A stretch of DNA of 64,000 nt from Flammeovirgaceae bacterium UBA5585 (GCA_002425185.1 DILT01000018.1:15099-79098); one strand, 5' to 3'; shown: positions 7,469-17,065, counted from the first letter of the stretch. Made by a program: numbers and translations. Notes: generated by a model not told the origin, from the letters alone.

Positions 7469-10400
7469 CGGAAGGCTAACGGTAAATTCAGTTCCGGTAT
7501 TTTCAGCACTGACAATGGTTAGTTCTCCTTGATTTAGCTGCACAAATTTTTTGCAGAGTATCAAGCCTAAACCGGTTCCCTTTTCGTTGGCCGTGCCTAT
7601 TTTAAGCGACAGTTGTTCATCGGCCAAAAGCTTTTCGATGTAGTTGTTATCCATGCCAATCCCCTCATCGGCTATTTTGATAATAGCATGCTGATGATTG
7701 CGGTAGGCTGAGATATGAACATTTTTTCCTTCGCTTGTAAATTTCAATGCATTTGAAACCAGGTTACGCAGGGCCACATACAGCATATTTTCATCGCCAT
7801 AAACCTCAATGTTTTCCGTAACACTGAAGTGAAAATGAATCCGCTTTTTTTCTGCTGTTAGTTGATACAGGTTATATATTTTTCGCAAAGCATCTGTAAC
7901 AGAAAAGTTAGCCGGTGTGTACGAAATACTTCCGGTTTGTGACATAGACCAATACAATGTATTATCGATGAGGTCGAGTGAGCTGCTTACCGAGTTGCGG
8001 ATACTGCGTGCGTGTTTTTTAATAGCCTCTTTCGGGAGTGCATCTACATTTTCAATAATAATGGACAGAAATCCTTTAAGCGTGGTGAGCGGTGAGCGTA
8101 AGTCATGTGAGAGAATGGAAAAAATCAAATCCTTTTTTTGGTTGAGTATTTCCAGTTCTTCTCTCGACTTTTCAATTTCAGCGGTCCGTTCTTTAAGCAG
8201 GCGCTCCAGCCTTTCCTTATCGTGCTTGGTTTTGGTAGCGTATGCCTGAGCCCCTGCGTAGGTAGCTATAAAGAGAAAACACACCGCCAGGGTAATAAAC
8301 CACCAGGTTTGCCAGAACGGAGGAACAATAGTGATTTGAATCGGTTCAGACTCGGCTATTTCATTTTTGATACGTGTCCGTACTTTAAAAGTATAGGTAC
8401 CGGGTTTCAGCTTGGAGTAAGATATGGCGTTGCGTATGGTTTCATTCCAGGTCATATCATAATTCTCAAGCATATACTCTACGGTATAGGCGGGCGGCTG
8501 ATGATAACCCGGAACAACAAATTGAATACTAAAATGGGTTTCCTTGGCCGGGAGCTTGATTGCCTTTTTGTTGCGCACATTAACATATAGAGTATTGTTT
8601 ATGTCGCGATAGTTTGAAATACTTAGAATAACGGGCTCTATAGGCTTTGCCAGTGTTGAATTTATTTTCTCAGGATCAAAAATGTTGATGCCGTTAATAC
8701 CCCCAAATACCAAATCGCCCGATCGGGTTTTTAAATACGCAAGCCTGTTAAATTCCAAATCCTGAACGCCTTCGCTAATTGTAAAATTGGTAGTAGTTTG
8801 GGCATTGAGATCGTATTTTAAAATTCCCTGATTGGTACTGATCCAGACGTTTCCATCGTTGTCATTTAGGGTTGCATAAACGGTATTGGCGCTGAGTTCT
8901 GGAATATTAAGTTGCCGGACTGATTTTTCAGGGTGATTATCCTCCTGCAGATCAAGCTGCCACAGTCCATTATTGAAAGTGCCTATCCATAATTTATCGT
9001 TAATTTCCTCAAGCGAGAGCACCATAAAGTACGAGCCGTCCGGACGGGTTAAATCTTTTTCAATGGGTATATAGGTGAAGCTGTAATCCTTGTTCATTCG
9101 GGATATTCCACCCTGTACGCCTAACCATAACCGATCACGGCTATCCAAATACATAGCTGTTACGTTAGCAATCTGCTTACCGGGTTCATCGGTATAGTTT
9201 TTGAATTGCTGGGTTTCTTTTGTTTTAAGGTTATGGATGTATAAGTGGCCGGTAGAAATAAGGTATAGGTTTTCATTGTGCCTGATAAGCTGACGGGCCA
9301 TCCGGTTGTATAATTGATTTTTGAGTGGCTCATAGTACCGGAACGTAGAAGTCTTTTTGTCCATGGTCAGCACGCCAACAGAAGTACCAATGATTAGTGT
9401 ATTTTTATCCAATTCCTGTATATAAACCGGTACAATAATTCGGTCCACTCCTTCAACTTCTATTTTAATACGTTTTACGGTAAAATCTTTCCTGTTGATT
9501 TCATTAAGATATCCGCCATCGGTGCCTACCAATATGTTGCCATTGTCATCCTCAAATATTCCGCGCACCATTTTATCGGATAGCGAGCGTGTGTTTAACG
9601 GATCGTTTGTGATATGCAGAAACTTTATTTTATTGGGGTCAAACTTGTTAAGAGCCCCGGTGGCGCCAATCCATATTATTCCGGTTTTATCCTGAATTAT
9701 AGAGGTGCAGTTATCGCCACTGATAGACGAAGCCGATAAAGGATTTTTTTTAGCCGTCTTAAATTTCTTTTCCTCCGGACTGTAAACAACCAGGCCTCCT
9801 GACTTGGTGAGTATCCAGATCAACCCCTGGTTATCCTTAAAAATTTTATTAATGCGATTGAAAAACGGGCTATTTTCCGGGGAGAAGTATTGGACGAATT
9901 TTTTGGTATTCAAATCATAAATTAAAACGCCCTGTTTTTCGGTGCCAATGTATAAGTTATTGTGGGCATCAATTTCCATGGCGGTAACACGGCTGTAAAC
10001 GGTAAACTCAACGTTACCCCACTTCAGATTAATAGAATCGATAACATTTCGGTTTTCGAGAATATAGATTTTCCGAACATCACCTACCAGCATGCGGTTG
10101 CCGAATTTAAATAACGAAGTGGCATTGCGTGTATTAAATTCCTGGCGGGTGTATTGTTTTAGTGTATCATTTTCTACAAAAAAGAGGCCGTTGTTAAAGG
10201 AAGTTCCCCAGATTGTACCATCGGCTGTTTGTGCAATATGATTAACAATGGGTATGCCATCCCGGTTGGGTAGTCTTTTTAGTTGATTGGTGTTATAGTT
10301 AAATTCAACAATGCCGTGATTGCGCGTGGCAATAAGCAACCGCTTTTGAAACGTATCGTAGAAGAGAAAATTAATTTCGCGCCCGCTGATGGAACCGGAA

Positions 10401-10627
10401 TCGGGAAGGGTTGTAAAATGGGTAAAGCTTACACCATCGTATTGATATAAACCATCGGCAGCAACCCAAATCAGTCCCTCCGGATCTTGCAGTACATCAA
10501 CAATTTCCGATGAGCGTATAGTGCCGGGTATGGTAAGTTGTTCGAAAATAAGTTGCTCGGGCAAGGCTTGTGATAAACCAGGTCCGGCCAAGAGGCTCAG
10601 TGAGGCGATCAGAACGATTAATCGCAT
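7457..10627 (-). CDS. Two-component-propeller sensor histidine kinase
   Basis: A 1056-residue membrane sensor. Order: signal peptide (1-19), periplasmic beta-propeller of Reg_prop repeats to about residue 650 (recurrent GLIWVAADGL / DNLWIGT-like blades), a Y_Y_Y domain (about 690-750), one membrane segment (about 757-778, WWFITLAVCFLFIATYAG), a coiled coil, then HisKA with His841 in ILSHDLRSPL and HATPase_c (N box NLVSNALKF, ADEGIGM, GTGLGL). Unlike the Bacteroides hybrid sensors it has no receiver or AraC domain, so its response regulator must be elsewhere. Its start overlaps the stop of the upstream 122-aa gene by one base. Confidence 0.93.
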   Translation of the reverse strand: MRLIVLIASLSLLAGPGLSQALPEQLIFEQLTIPGTIRSSEIVDVLQDPEGLIWVAADGLYQYDGVSFTHFTTLPDSGSISGREINFLFYDTFQKRLLIATRNHGIVEFNYNTNQLKRLPNRDGIPIVNHIAQTADGTIWGTSFNNGLFFVENDTLKQYTRQEFNTRNATSLFKFGNRMLVGDVRKIYILENRNVIDSINLKWGNVEFTVYSRVTAMEIDAHNNLYIGTEKQGVLIYDLNTKKFVQYFSPENSPFFNRINKIFKDNQGLIWILTKSGGLVVYSPEEKKFKTAKKNPLSASSISGDNCTSIIQDKTGIIWIGATGALNKFDPNKIKFLHITNDPLNTRSLSDKMVRGIFEDDNGNILVGTDGGYLNEINRKDFTVKRIKIEVEGVDRIIVPVYIQELDKNTLIIGTSVGVLTMDKKTSTFRYYEPLKNQLYNRMARQLIRHNENLYLISTGHLYIHNLKTKETQQFKNYTDEPGKQIANVTAMYLDSRDRLWLGVQGGISRMNKDYSFTYIPIEKDLTRPDGSYFMVLSLEEINDKLWIGTFNNGLWQLDLQEDNHPEKSVRQLNIPELSANTVYATLNDNDGNVWISTNQGILKYDLNAQTTTNFTISEGVQDLEFNRLAYLKTRSGDLVFGGINGINIFDPEKINSTLAKPIEPVILSISNYRDINNTLYVNVRNKKAIKLPAKETHFSIQFVVPGYHQPPAYTVEYMLENYDMTWNETIRNAISYSKLKPGTYTFKVRTRIKNEIAESEPIQITIVPPFWQTWWFITLAVCFLFIATYAGAQAYATKTKHDKERLERLLKERTAEIEKSREELEILNQKKDLIFSILSHDLRSPLTTLKGFLSIIIENVDALPKEAIKKHARSIRNSVSSSLDLIDNTLYWSMSQTGSISYTPANFSVTDALRKIYNLYQLTAEKKRIHFHFSVTENIEVYGDENMLYVALRNLVSNALKFTSEGKNVHISAYRNHQHAIIKIADEGIGMDNNYIEKLLADEQLSLKIGTANEKGTGLGLILCKKFVQLNQGELTIVSAENTGTEFTVSLPLAT

Positions 10628-10995
10628 TAGTCCTCCGGGTAGGGTATAAAAACAAAATTGGTGAACGCTTTGTCGATCACAAACAGGCAGCAGAACTCAT
10701 CCGGATCCTTGTAGGCTTTTTTAAAAGCATCCTGTTTATCTTCATCAATCAATCCACGTTGCACAAACTCATCCATATAGCTGATGTAGTAATTCCACTC
10801 CAGTTCAGCAGTGAACTTGTCAAATAAGAGCTGACCGACAGGCTGTGACTCTTTGCATACCGGAAAAACCGGGTGTTCCGAAAAACCTCTTTTACGCACC
10901 TGGTATGAAGCCTCTTTAATAGCGTCTGCCACTTTCACAAAGTCCTGTGAAATTGTGCCTAAGTATTTCCCACTCAGCTCCGGATCGTTATGCAT
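10627..10995 (-). CDS. Conserved hypothetical protein (122 aa), coupled to sensor kinase
   Basis: Family not recognised. A small, soluble, acidic protein (MHNDPELSGKYLGTISQDFV; FCCLFVIDKAFTNFVFIPYP near the C terminus) with several helices and three cysteines. Its TAA overlaps the kinase ATG (TAATG at 10625-10629 on the complementary strand), so the two are very likely translated together. The pairing suggests, but does not show, a role with the kinase. Confidence 0.7.
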   Translation of the reverse strand: MHNDPELSGKYLGTISQDFVKVADAIKEASYQVRKRGFSEHPVFPVCKESQPVGQLLFDKFTAELEWNYYISYMDEFVQRGLIDEDKQDAFKKAYKDPDEFCCLFVIDKAFTNFVFIPYPED

Positions 10996-11088
10996 AGTTG
11001 TAAAAAATGAGCCGCTAAAATAATATGTTAGTGTGTATCCCTGCCATCAAGGTAAGAATTCCCTATTTTCGGACATAAACCCATTGAA

Positions 11089-13911
11089 ATGAGATCAATT
11101 ATACTGTTTTTATTGTCAGCCTTATGCCTTTCGGTGCATGGTCAATCCCCCGAAACTGAAATCCGTGCTTCATTTGAAGCCCGGAAAAAACTGGCCGACC
11201 AATCGATTCTGAAAAACTACCCGGTGCGGAACATTGGCCCCACGGTACAAGGCGGGCGTATTGTTGACATTGAAGTGAACCTGGCCAATACGCATGAGTA
11301 TTACCTCGGCTTTGCTTCAGGTGGAATTTTTAAAACTGAAAACAACGGTATAACCTTTCAACCTGTTTTTGATGATGTGGATGCTATGGGCATTGGTGAC
11401 TTTGCTTTATCGCAATCCGACCCAAAAATTTTGTATGTGGGCACCGGAGAAAAAAACAGCAGCCGTTCAAGTTATGCCGGCAGTGGTATGTATAAAACTA
11501 CCAATGGTGGAAAATCATGGGAACACATCGGACTGACAGGAACGCATCATATTGGACGGGTAATTATTCACCCTAAGGATAATAACACCGTTTGGGTAGC
11601 GGCCATAGGTGCATTGTATTCTAAAAACCCTGAGCGTGGGGTATATAAAACTATTGATGGTGGTAAAACCTGGAAGAAAACACTTTTTGTGAACGACAGT
11701 ACAGGCATCATTGACCTTGTTATCAATCCATCAAATCCAAACCAATTGCTGGCATCTTCGTGGGATCGTTCGCGCAAAGCATGGGATTTTAAAGAAGGTG
11801 GTGAAGGCTCGTCTATTTATAAGTCGGATGATGCCGGTGAAACCTGGTATAAGTCGGTGGCCGGATTTCCACAAGGCGCACAAATAGGACGTATAGGATT
11901 GGATGTTTCGGCATCAAATCCATCGGTGGTGTATGCCATTCTGGATAATCAAGGGGAAGTTCCGCAAAGCGAAAAGCCAAAAGATGATGGCAGCCTTAAG
12001 GCAGAAAATTTTAAGGGTATGACGAAAGAGAATTTTCTGAAAGTTGATGATAAAAAATTAGATGAATTTTTACGAAGTAATCGTTTCCCGCAGAAGTATG
12101 ATGCCAAGCGTGTTAAAAAAGAGATCGGTGATGGTAAATACACACCCGCAGCCTTGTACGATTATTTAGGTGGTGATGCCAATGCCAACCTGTTCAATAA
12201 AAAGATTATTGGTGCAGAAGTGTATCGTTCGGATGATAACGGAACAACATGGAAGAAAATGAACAGCTACGACCTGGATGGCGTGTTCTTTACCTACGGT
12301 TACTACTTTGCTGAGATGCGTGTTGATCCCTCCAATGCTGATAAGGTGTACATCTACGGTGTGCCGCTTCTGAAATCAAACGATGGTGGTGTAACCTGGA
12401 ACCATCTCGATACCTTGCGGGGTGAGCAGAACATCCATGTCGATCATCATGCGCTGTGGGTCAACCCCAACAACAGCAAGCACATGTTGCTGGGTAACGA
12501 TGGCGGCTTATATGTGAGTTATGATGAAGGCGCGTACTGGCAGCACATTAACAACATGCCGGTAGGGCAATTCTATACGGTGAATGTTGATATCGAAACA
12601 CCGTATAATGTCTATGGTGGATTACAAGATAATGGTGTATTGAAGGGCTCGTCCCGTTCAGTGCCCAATGTGAGCAAACATTGGGAAACCATTGGCGGAG
12701 GCGATGGCATGTATGTAGCAGCCGACCCGCGCAACAGCAAGCTGGTGTATTGGGGTTTTCAGTTTGGAAATTATTTTAGGGTTGAACCCGGCAAGCCTGG
12801 CGCGCGCATTACACCCCGCAATGATATTGGTGAGCCGGCATATCGCTGGAACTGGTGTACCCCGCTGCAGTTGAGTAAGCACAATCCGGATATTGTGTAC
12901 ATGGCGGCACAAAAAGTATTCAGAAGTTTAAATAGGGGAGAAAGTTGGGAGACCATAAGCGATGATCTGACGAAGAATAAAAAGCAGGGCGATGTTCCTT
13001 TTTCTACCATCAGTGCGTTGGAAGAATCACCCATGAAGTTTGGATTGCTTTATGCCGGTACGGATGATGGAAATGTGTGGGTGTCTAAAAACGGAGGAGG
13101 TAGTTGGGAAAATATTACAACAGGACTGCCGCAGAATAAATGGGTGAGTTCGATTTCGCCTTCGTCTCATGCAGAAGGTACTGTGTATGTTTCGCTGAAT
13201 GGCTACCGCGATGATGATTTCAGAACCTATTTATACGTGAGTACCGATTATGGCAAAACATGGAAGAGTGTAAAGGGAAATTTACCGGAGTCAGTGGCAA
13301 ATGTGATTGTTCAGGATCCGGTTCAACCAAGCTTGTTGTACTGCGGGTTGGATAATGGAACCTATGCAAGCCTGGACAATGGAACCACCTGGCATTATTT
13401 CAACGGCATGCTCAACGTGGCCTCGTACGATATGCTGGTGCACCCCCGCGATAACGAGTTGGTAGTGGGTACACATGGCCGGAGTGTTTTTGTATCCGAT
13501 GTAAAACCTCTGCAAGCGCTGAAAGATGCAAGCAAATCCATTATGGCATTTACGCCAGAAAGCATACGTTACAGTGAACGTTGGGGCCAAAAGCAATATC
13601 CGTGGGCGGAAGCCAACGAGCCGAAAGTAAACGTATTGTATTTTGTGGGCAAGGCTGCACCGGCCGTTGCTGTAGAAGTTTATGATGAAAAGAAAACGTT
13701 GGTGCGCAAACTCACCACAACCGGAACCACCGGTTTTCAAACCTTTAGCTGGGATGTGAAGGTTGCAGAAGCTGTATCGGCACCTGCAAAATCAAAAGCA
13801 AAAACTCCGGTTATAACGGAGCCTGTTATAAAGTATGCCGGTAAGGGTAAGTACACCATGAGATTTATTAATGGTGCTGAGAGCAGCGAAGTGGCGATTG
13901 AGATTAAGTAA
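11089..13911 (+). CDS. Secreted BNR/sortilin-type beta-propeller protein
   Basis: A 940-residue exported protein. Signal peptide residues 1-18 (LLSALCLSVHG before QSPETE). The body is a run of propeller blades with Asp-box-like repeats: MYKTTNGGKSWEHIG, VYKTIDGGKTWKKT, IYKSDDAGETWYKS, VYRSDDNGTTWKKM, LYVSTDYGKTWKSV. These proteins are usually annotated WD40/YVTN/BNR-like or VPS10-domain glycosyl hydrolase-like; true hydrolase activity is not shown. An insertion of about 100 residues (around 290-390) is Lys/Asp-rich. It ends with a beta-sandwich-like tail (about 835-940). No Por sorting motif is evident. Confidence 0.85.
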   Translation: MRSIILFLLSALCLSVHGQSPETEIRASFEARKKLADQSILKNYPVRNIGPTVQGGRIVDIEVNLANTHEYYLGFASGGIFKTENNGITFQPVFDDVDAMGIGDFALSQSDPKILYVGTGEKNSSRSSYAGSGMYKTTNGGKSWEHIGLTGTHHIGRVIIHPKDNNTVWVAAIGALYSKNPERGVYKTIDGGKTWKKTLFVNDSTGIIDLVINPSNPNQLLASSWDRSRKAWDFKEGGEGSSIYKSDDAGETWYKSVAGFPQGAQIGRIGLDVSASNPSVVYAILDNQGEVPQSEKPKDDGSLKAENFKGMTKENFLKVDDKKLDEFLRSNRFPQKYDAKRVKKEIGDGKYTPAALYDYLGGDANANLFNKKIIGAEVYRSDDNGTTWKKMNSYDLDGVFFTYGYYFAEMRVDPSNADKVYIYGVPLLKSNDGGVTWNHLDTLRGEQNIHVDHHALWVNPNNSKHMLLGNDGGLYVSYDEGAYWQHINNMPVGQFYTVNVDIETPYNVYGGLQDNGVLKGSSRSVPNVSKHWETIGGGDGMYVAADPRNSKLVYWGFQFGNYFRVEPGKPGARITPRNDIGEPAYRWNWCTPLQLSKHNPDIVYMAAQKVFRSLNRGESWETISDDLTKNKKQGDVPFSTISALEESPMKFGLLYAGTDDGNVWVSKNGGGSWENITTGLPQNKWVSSISPSSHAEGTVYVSLNGYRDDDFRTYLYVSTDYGKTWKSVKGNLPESVANVIVQDPVQPSLLYCGLDNGTYASLDNGTTWHYFNGMLNVASYDMLVHPRDNELVVGTHGRSVFVSDVKPLQALKDASKSIMAFTPESIRYSERWGQKQYPWAEANEPKVNVLYFVGKAAPAVAVEVYDEKKTLVRKLTTTGTTGFQTFSWDVKVAEAVSAPAKSKAKTPVITEPVIKYAGKGKYTMRFINGAESSEVAIEIK

Positions 13912-13942
13912 AGAATTTTAATACAATGTTTAACTACGTAAT

Positions 13943-13970
13943 GAGGTTGCCGGTAAGCGCAACCTCTTTT
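13943..13970 (+). terminator. Rho-independent terminator
   Basis: An 8-bp stem (GAGGTTGC 13943-13950, GCAACCTC 13959-13966) followed by TTTT, placed 31 bases after the BNR gene stop and just before the end of the convergent gene. Confidence 0.75.
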
Positions 13971-13973
13971 ACT

Positions 13974-14576
13974 TCAGAATTCCTTTTCCTCCTGTTGTGC
14001 AATAAGTGTTTTACAATGTTGCTGTAGTTCGGGGAAGAAGATTGAAAATTCATGGGTGAATTCATCGTAATGTTTTACCAGGTCATTTACGGCCAGTTCC
14101 ATTTTCGATTCGTGTCTGGAGCGCCTGGCCATGCCCGAAAGGGCGCGTTCGATGCCTTCCAACCGGGCATAGTTCACCAGCCAGTTGCCTTTCGTCATAT
14201 AAGGAAGCATAAACTTTACAGGTGTTGGTAAGATGGCATCAAACGATTCTATTGTCCGGTAGGTGCGTTCCGCAAAATCGGGAAGAAATTCGTCATAATA
14301 GTGATCCCAGTTTTTGGCCAGCAAATGATCGTAAAACATATCGACTATAACGGCAGAATAATGACGGTAGCCTGGACGTAACCTGTTTTTACTTTTTGCA
14401 ACAATGGGGTGGCTGTCGGTAAACTCATCAATGGCGCGGTGAAGTTCAATGCCGCGGGCAATCCCGGGTTCAAACTGCTCGAGTAAGTTCCGTCCTTTAA
14501 CAAAATCGCCAATAAAGTTGCCCACCATTATTTTGGGGTTCTTGCCTGAGAGACTGATGTGCGCCAGAAAGTTCAT
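13974..14576 (-). CDS. ACP phosphodiesterase-like protein (AcpH/DUF479)
   Basis: A 200-residue protein opening with MNFLAHISLS and VGNFIGDFVKGR, the N-terminal signature of the AcpH/DUF479 family, an HD-like fold; further conserved pieces are GIELHRAIDEFTDSHP and the DMFYDHLLAKNW segment whose Asp/His pair is expected to bind metal. E. coli AcpH removes 4'-phosphopantetheine from acyl carrier protein; whether Bacteroidota members do so is not established here. No partner gene is adjacent. Confidence 0.82.
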   Translation of the reverse strand: MNFLAHISLSGKNPKIMVGNFIGDFVKGRNLLEQFEPGIARGIELHRAIDEFTDSHPIVAKSKNRLRPGYRHYSAVIVDMFYDHLLAKNWDHYYDEFLPDFAERTYRTIESFDAILPTPVKFMLPYMTKGNWLVNYARLEGIERALSGMARRSRHESKMELAVNDLVKHYDEFTHEFSIFFPELQQHCKTLIAQQEEKEF

Positions 14577-14593
14577 AGGGTCAAGTTAGTGGT

Positions 14594-14655
14594 CGATAGT
14601 CAATAGTCCATATCCTGAGGATAACAAACTATTGACTGCGGACTATTGACTATCG
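14594..14655. repeat. 16-bp perfect inverted repeat in intergenic region
   Basis: CGATAGTCAATAGTCC (14594-14609) and its exact reverse complement (14640-14655) flank a 30-nt spacer that itself contains ACTATTGACT, a further copy of the arm core. It lies between the divergent acpH-like and terB-like genes. It looks like a small intergenic palindromic repeat. Confidence 0.75.
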
Positions 14656-14698
14656 TGTAACAATTCCCCATCTTCCAAGTTCAATAAATCGAAAGTTT

Positions 14699-15091
14699 AT
14701 GGCGCTTTCCCAACTGAAATTACTGGTTAATCTCGCCCGTATTGATGGTGACATTGCCGATCGCGAACGCAAGTACATTACCACCATAGGCCTGGCCAAT
14801 GGTGTGCCTATGGAAGACATCGTTCCGCTGTTTGGGCAGGATCATGAAAACATCGGGTTAATGCACCTGACGAACCAGGAAAAATTCGATTACATTGTAA
14901 GCCTTGTTCAGTTGATGAAAATTGATGAGCGTTTATACAAAGAAGAGATTAAATACTGTTCGGAAGTAGCTGCCCGTTTGGGGTACGATCAAAGCGTTAT
15001 GTTTGATCTTATGCTGCATGTACGCGAAGAAATGCAACGCAACGAGTTGCAGGCACTTAAAAAGATCACTGAAAAATATCTATCCAAGTAA
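14699..15091 (+). CDS. TerB-like protein
   Basis: A 130-residue all-helical acidic protein resembling the TerB/tellurite-resistance family: LVNLARIDGDIADRERKYI with the Asp-Gly-Asp type metal-binding pattern, repeated in the second half as LVQLMKIDERLYKEEIKYC. TerB-like domains bind divalent metals and occur widely outside tellurite operons; no other ter gene is present, so a specific resistance role should not be assumed. It sits 15 nt upstream of the amidohydrolase gene and is probably co-transcribed. Confidence 0.75.
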   Translation: MALSQLKLLVNLARIDGDIADRERKYITTIGLANGVPMEDIVPLFGQDHENIGLMHLTNQEKFDYIVSLVQLMKIDERLYKEEIKYCSEVAARLGYDQSVMFDLMLHVREEMQRNELQALKKITEKYLSK

Positions 15092-15106
15092 CCTTATTTC
15101 GAAAAC

Positions 15107-16381
15107 ATGAAGAAGCTTTTTTTACTGGCGATGATGGTTGTGTCCATTCAACTGATTGCCCAGCGAACGGTAATTCATTGCGGCAACCTCATTGATGGAA
15201 AATCGAATGACGTGCAAACACAAATGACCGTGATTGTTGAGAAGAATGTAATTTCAAAAATTGAGAAGGGATTTACCAAACCAGGCAGTTCGGATAAGTT
15301 GGTAGACCTGAGTAAAAAAACCGTTATGCCGGGTTTGATTGATTTGCACGTTCACCTGGAAGGCGAAACCAACAAGGATCAGGCGTTACAGCGGTTTACA
15401 CTTAACAAAGCTGATGTAGCCTTTCGTTCAACGGTGCATGCCCGAAAAACATTAATGGCAGGCTTTACCACCGTGCGCGATTTAGGCGGAAGTGGAGTGA
15501 ATACATCCTTGCGCAATGCGATTAATCAGGGTCTTGTGGTTGGTCCAAGAATTTTTTCCGTAGGAAAATCTATTGGAACAACGGGAGGCCATGCTGACCC
15601 TACCAACGGATATCGTGAAGATTTAATGGGCGATCCCGGGCCGAAGGAGGGTGTTATTAATTCACCTGAGGAAGCAAGACAGGCCGTAAGGCAACGCTAT
15701 AAAGACGGTAGCGACCTGATAAAAATTACAGCAACAGGCGGTGTACTTAGCCTTGCCAAAGACGGCAGTGGGCCGCAGTTTACCTTGGATGAACTTAAAG
15801 CCATAGTAGAGACAGCAAAGGATTATGGGATGCACACTGCCGCACACGCGCATGGCACCGAAGGCATGAAGCGGGCCGTGCTGGCGGGCATTACCACGAT
15901 TGAACACGGCACCATGATGACTGAAGAGGTGATGGATTTGATGAAAGAGAAAGGAACGTATTATGTTCCTACCATTTCTGCCGGAAAATTTGTGGCCGAG
16001 AAAGCAAAGGAGCCGGGCTATTATCACCCATTGGTTACACCTAAGGCGTTGGCTATTGGTCCGCAAATTCAGGAGACTTTTGGTAAAGCGTTTAAGCGCG
16101 GTGTAAAAATCGCTTTTGGAACAGATGCCGGAGTGTTTCCGCACGGTGAGAATGGAAAGGAATTCGGGTACATGGTGGAAGCCGGTATGCCGGCTATGGA
16201 AGCTATTAAATCGGCAACGGTTGTAGCAGCTGAAGTGATAGGCATGAGCGATAAAATTGGAACACTTGAGGCCGGCAAACTTGCTGATATTGTAGCCACC
16301 GATGAAAATCCTTTGCGAAACATCAAAACCATGGAAAAGGTAAGTTTTGTGATGAAGGAGGGGGTGGTGTATCTTCAGTAA
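15107..16381 (+). CDS. Secreted metal-dependent amidohydrolase
   Basis: A 424-residue enzyme of the imidazolonepropionase/Xaa-Pro dipeptidase (PepQ-like amidohydrolase) group. Signal peptide residues 1-18 ([10 protein letters not shown]). Metal ligands of the TIM barrel are seen as DLHVHLEG, the carbamylated-Lys candidate in [25 protein letters not shown] and FGTDAGVF; the C terminus returns to the small beta domain ([19 protein letters not shown]). Such enzymes hydrolyse dipeptides or cyclic amides in the periplasm; the substrate is unknown. The RAYT unit begins 9 bases after the stop codon. Confidence 0.88.
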   Translation: MKKLFLLAMMVVSIQLIAQRTVIHCGNLIDGKSNDVQTQMTVIVEKNVISKIEKGFTKPGSSDKLVDLSKKTVMPGLIDLHVHLEGETNKDQALQRFTLNKADVAFRSTVHARKTLMAGFTTVRDLGGSGVNTSLRNAINQGLVVGPRIFSVGKSIGTTGGHADPTNGYREDLMGDPGPKEGVINSPEEARQAVRQRYKDGSDLIKITATGGVLSLAKDGSGPQFTLDELKAIVETAKDYGMHTAAHAHGTEGMKRAVLAGITTIEHGTMMTEEVMDLMKEKGTYYVPTISAGKFVAEKAKEPGYYHPLVTPKALAIGPQIQETFGKAFKRGVKIAFGTDAGVFPHGENGKEFGYMVEAGMPAMEAIKSATVVAAEVIGMSDKIGTLEAGKLADIVATDENPLRNIKTMEKVSFVMKEGVVYLQ

Positions 16382-16389
16382 CTCATACA

Positions 16390-16422
16390 AGGTGTCCTAC
16401 ACCTTTAAGGTGTAGGACACCT
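16390..16422 (+). repeat. Left REP-like palindrome
   Basis: Perfect 16-bp arms around a central T. It ends 8 bases before the transposase ATG, so in a transcript coming from upstream it would fold directly over the ribosome-binding region. Confidence 0.9.
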
Positions 16423-16430
16423 GACACCGC

Positions 16431-17006
16431 ATGCATTTAACTGAAGGTCATATCTACCACGTTTTTAACCGAGGCAATAATAAAGAGCCGATCTTTTTTA
16501 AGACTGACAATTATTATTATTTTCTTAAAAACGTTAGTCGCTTCCTCCTTCCACATTGTGAAATGCTAGCTTATTGTTTGATGCCAAATCATTTCCATTT
16601 TCTTATTTATGCAACTGAAAAATCAATACCCGTAATCAAAGACGGGAGCTTTGAGCGACAACAATTTTCTAAAGGTATTAAACAATTGCTGAGTTCCTAT
16701 ACAAAAGCTATCAATAAGCAGGAGGGAAGAACAGGCAGTTTGTTCCAGCAAAAAACTAAGGCAGTAAATATTTCTGACACCTCAACGTATGATCCTAGGA
16801 TTGCCTTTCATTACATTCACCAGAATCCTATGAAAGCGGGTTTGGTGAAGCGGCTGGAAGATTGGGAATTTAGCTCGTTCGGAGAATATGCGGGTATTAG
16901 AAATAGATCGATTTGCAACCTACAGTTGGCTAAGCAATGCTTAGATTTGAATTTGGAAAGATTGTATGAAGAATCGTATTCGGTAATAAATTTTAGTTTT
17001 GAATAG
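16431..17006 (+). CDS. REP-associated tyrosine transposase (Y1/HUH family)
   Basis: A 191-residue Y1 transposase. The N terminus has the RAYT pattern (HIYHVFNRGNNKEPIFF), the HUH metal site is H54-F-H56 in LMPNHFHFLIY, and the probable catalytic tyrosine is Tyr128 in AFHYIHQNPMKAGLV, followed by WEFSSFGEY. All key residues are intact and there is no frameshift. RAYTs nick single-stranded REP hairpins and are thought to have been domesticated to spread or maintain REPs; here the palindromes on both sides are the obvious substrates. Confidence 0.93.
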   Translation: MHLTEGHIYHVFNRGNNKEPIFFKTDNYYYFLKNVSRFLLPHCEMLAYCLMPNHFHFLIYATEKSIPVIKDGSFERQQFSKGIKQLLSSYTKAINKQEGRTGSLFQQKTKAVNISDTSTYDPRIAFHYIHQNPMKAGLVKRLEDWEFSSFGEYAGIRNRSICNLQLAKQCLDLNLERLYEESYSVINFSFE

Positions 17007-17011
17007 CAATG

Positions 17012-17044
17012 AGGTGTCCTACACCTTAAAGGTGTAGGACACCT
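17012..17044 (-). repeat. Right REP-like palindrome
   Basis: Same 16-bp arms as the left copy, with central A; the pairing extends one base further on each side (17011 G, 17045 C). It starts 5 bases after the transposase stop and 21 bases before the next ATG, and could also act as a transcription stop. Confidence 0.9.
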
Positions 17045-17065
17045 CACATACTAAATACATTAATT

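Larger units (their letters stand above)
16390..17044 (+). mobile_element. REP-RAYT unit (IS200/IS605-related)
   Basis: One transposase gene between two 33-bp palindromes. Each palindrome has 16-bp arms (AGGTGTCCTACACCTT and its complement) around one central base, T on the left (16390-16422) and A on the right (17012-17044). Identical arms with complementary centres mean the copies are inverted relative to each other. The unit is compact and apparently intact, inserted between the amidohydrolase and a TPR lipoprotein gene. Confidence 0.85.

Noticed and set aside
13291..13740. A 149-codon minus-strand frame inside the BNR-repeat gene
   Set aside because: Antisense shadow of a repetitive, clearly coding gene; no family features.
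14699..15091. Tellurite-resistance function for the TerB-like protein
   Set aside because: No other ter genes are present; TerB-like domains alone do not show resistance.
15662..16390. A 242-codon open frame on the minus strand inside the amidohydrolase gene
   Set aside because: It lies entirely antisense to a gene with clear catalytic motifs, has a His/Cys/Phe-rich composition with no recognisable domain, and has no signal or start context of its own.
16390..17044. CRISPR-like repeats from the paired palindromes
   Set aside because: Only two copies, in inverted orientation, separated by a transposase gene, with no spacers or cas genes.
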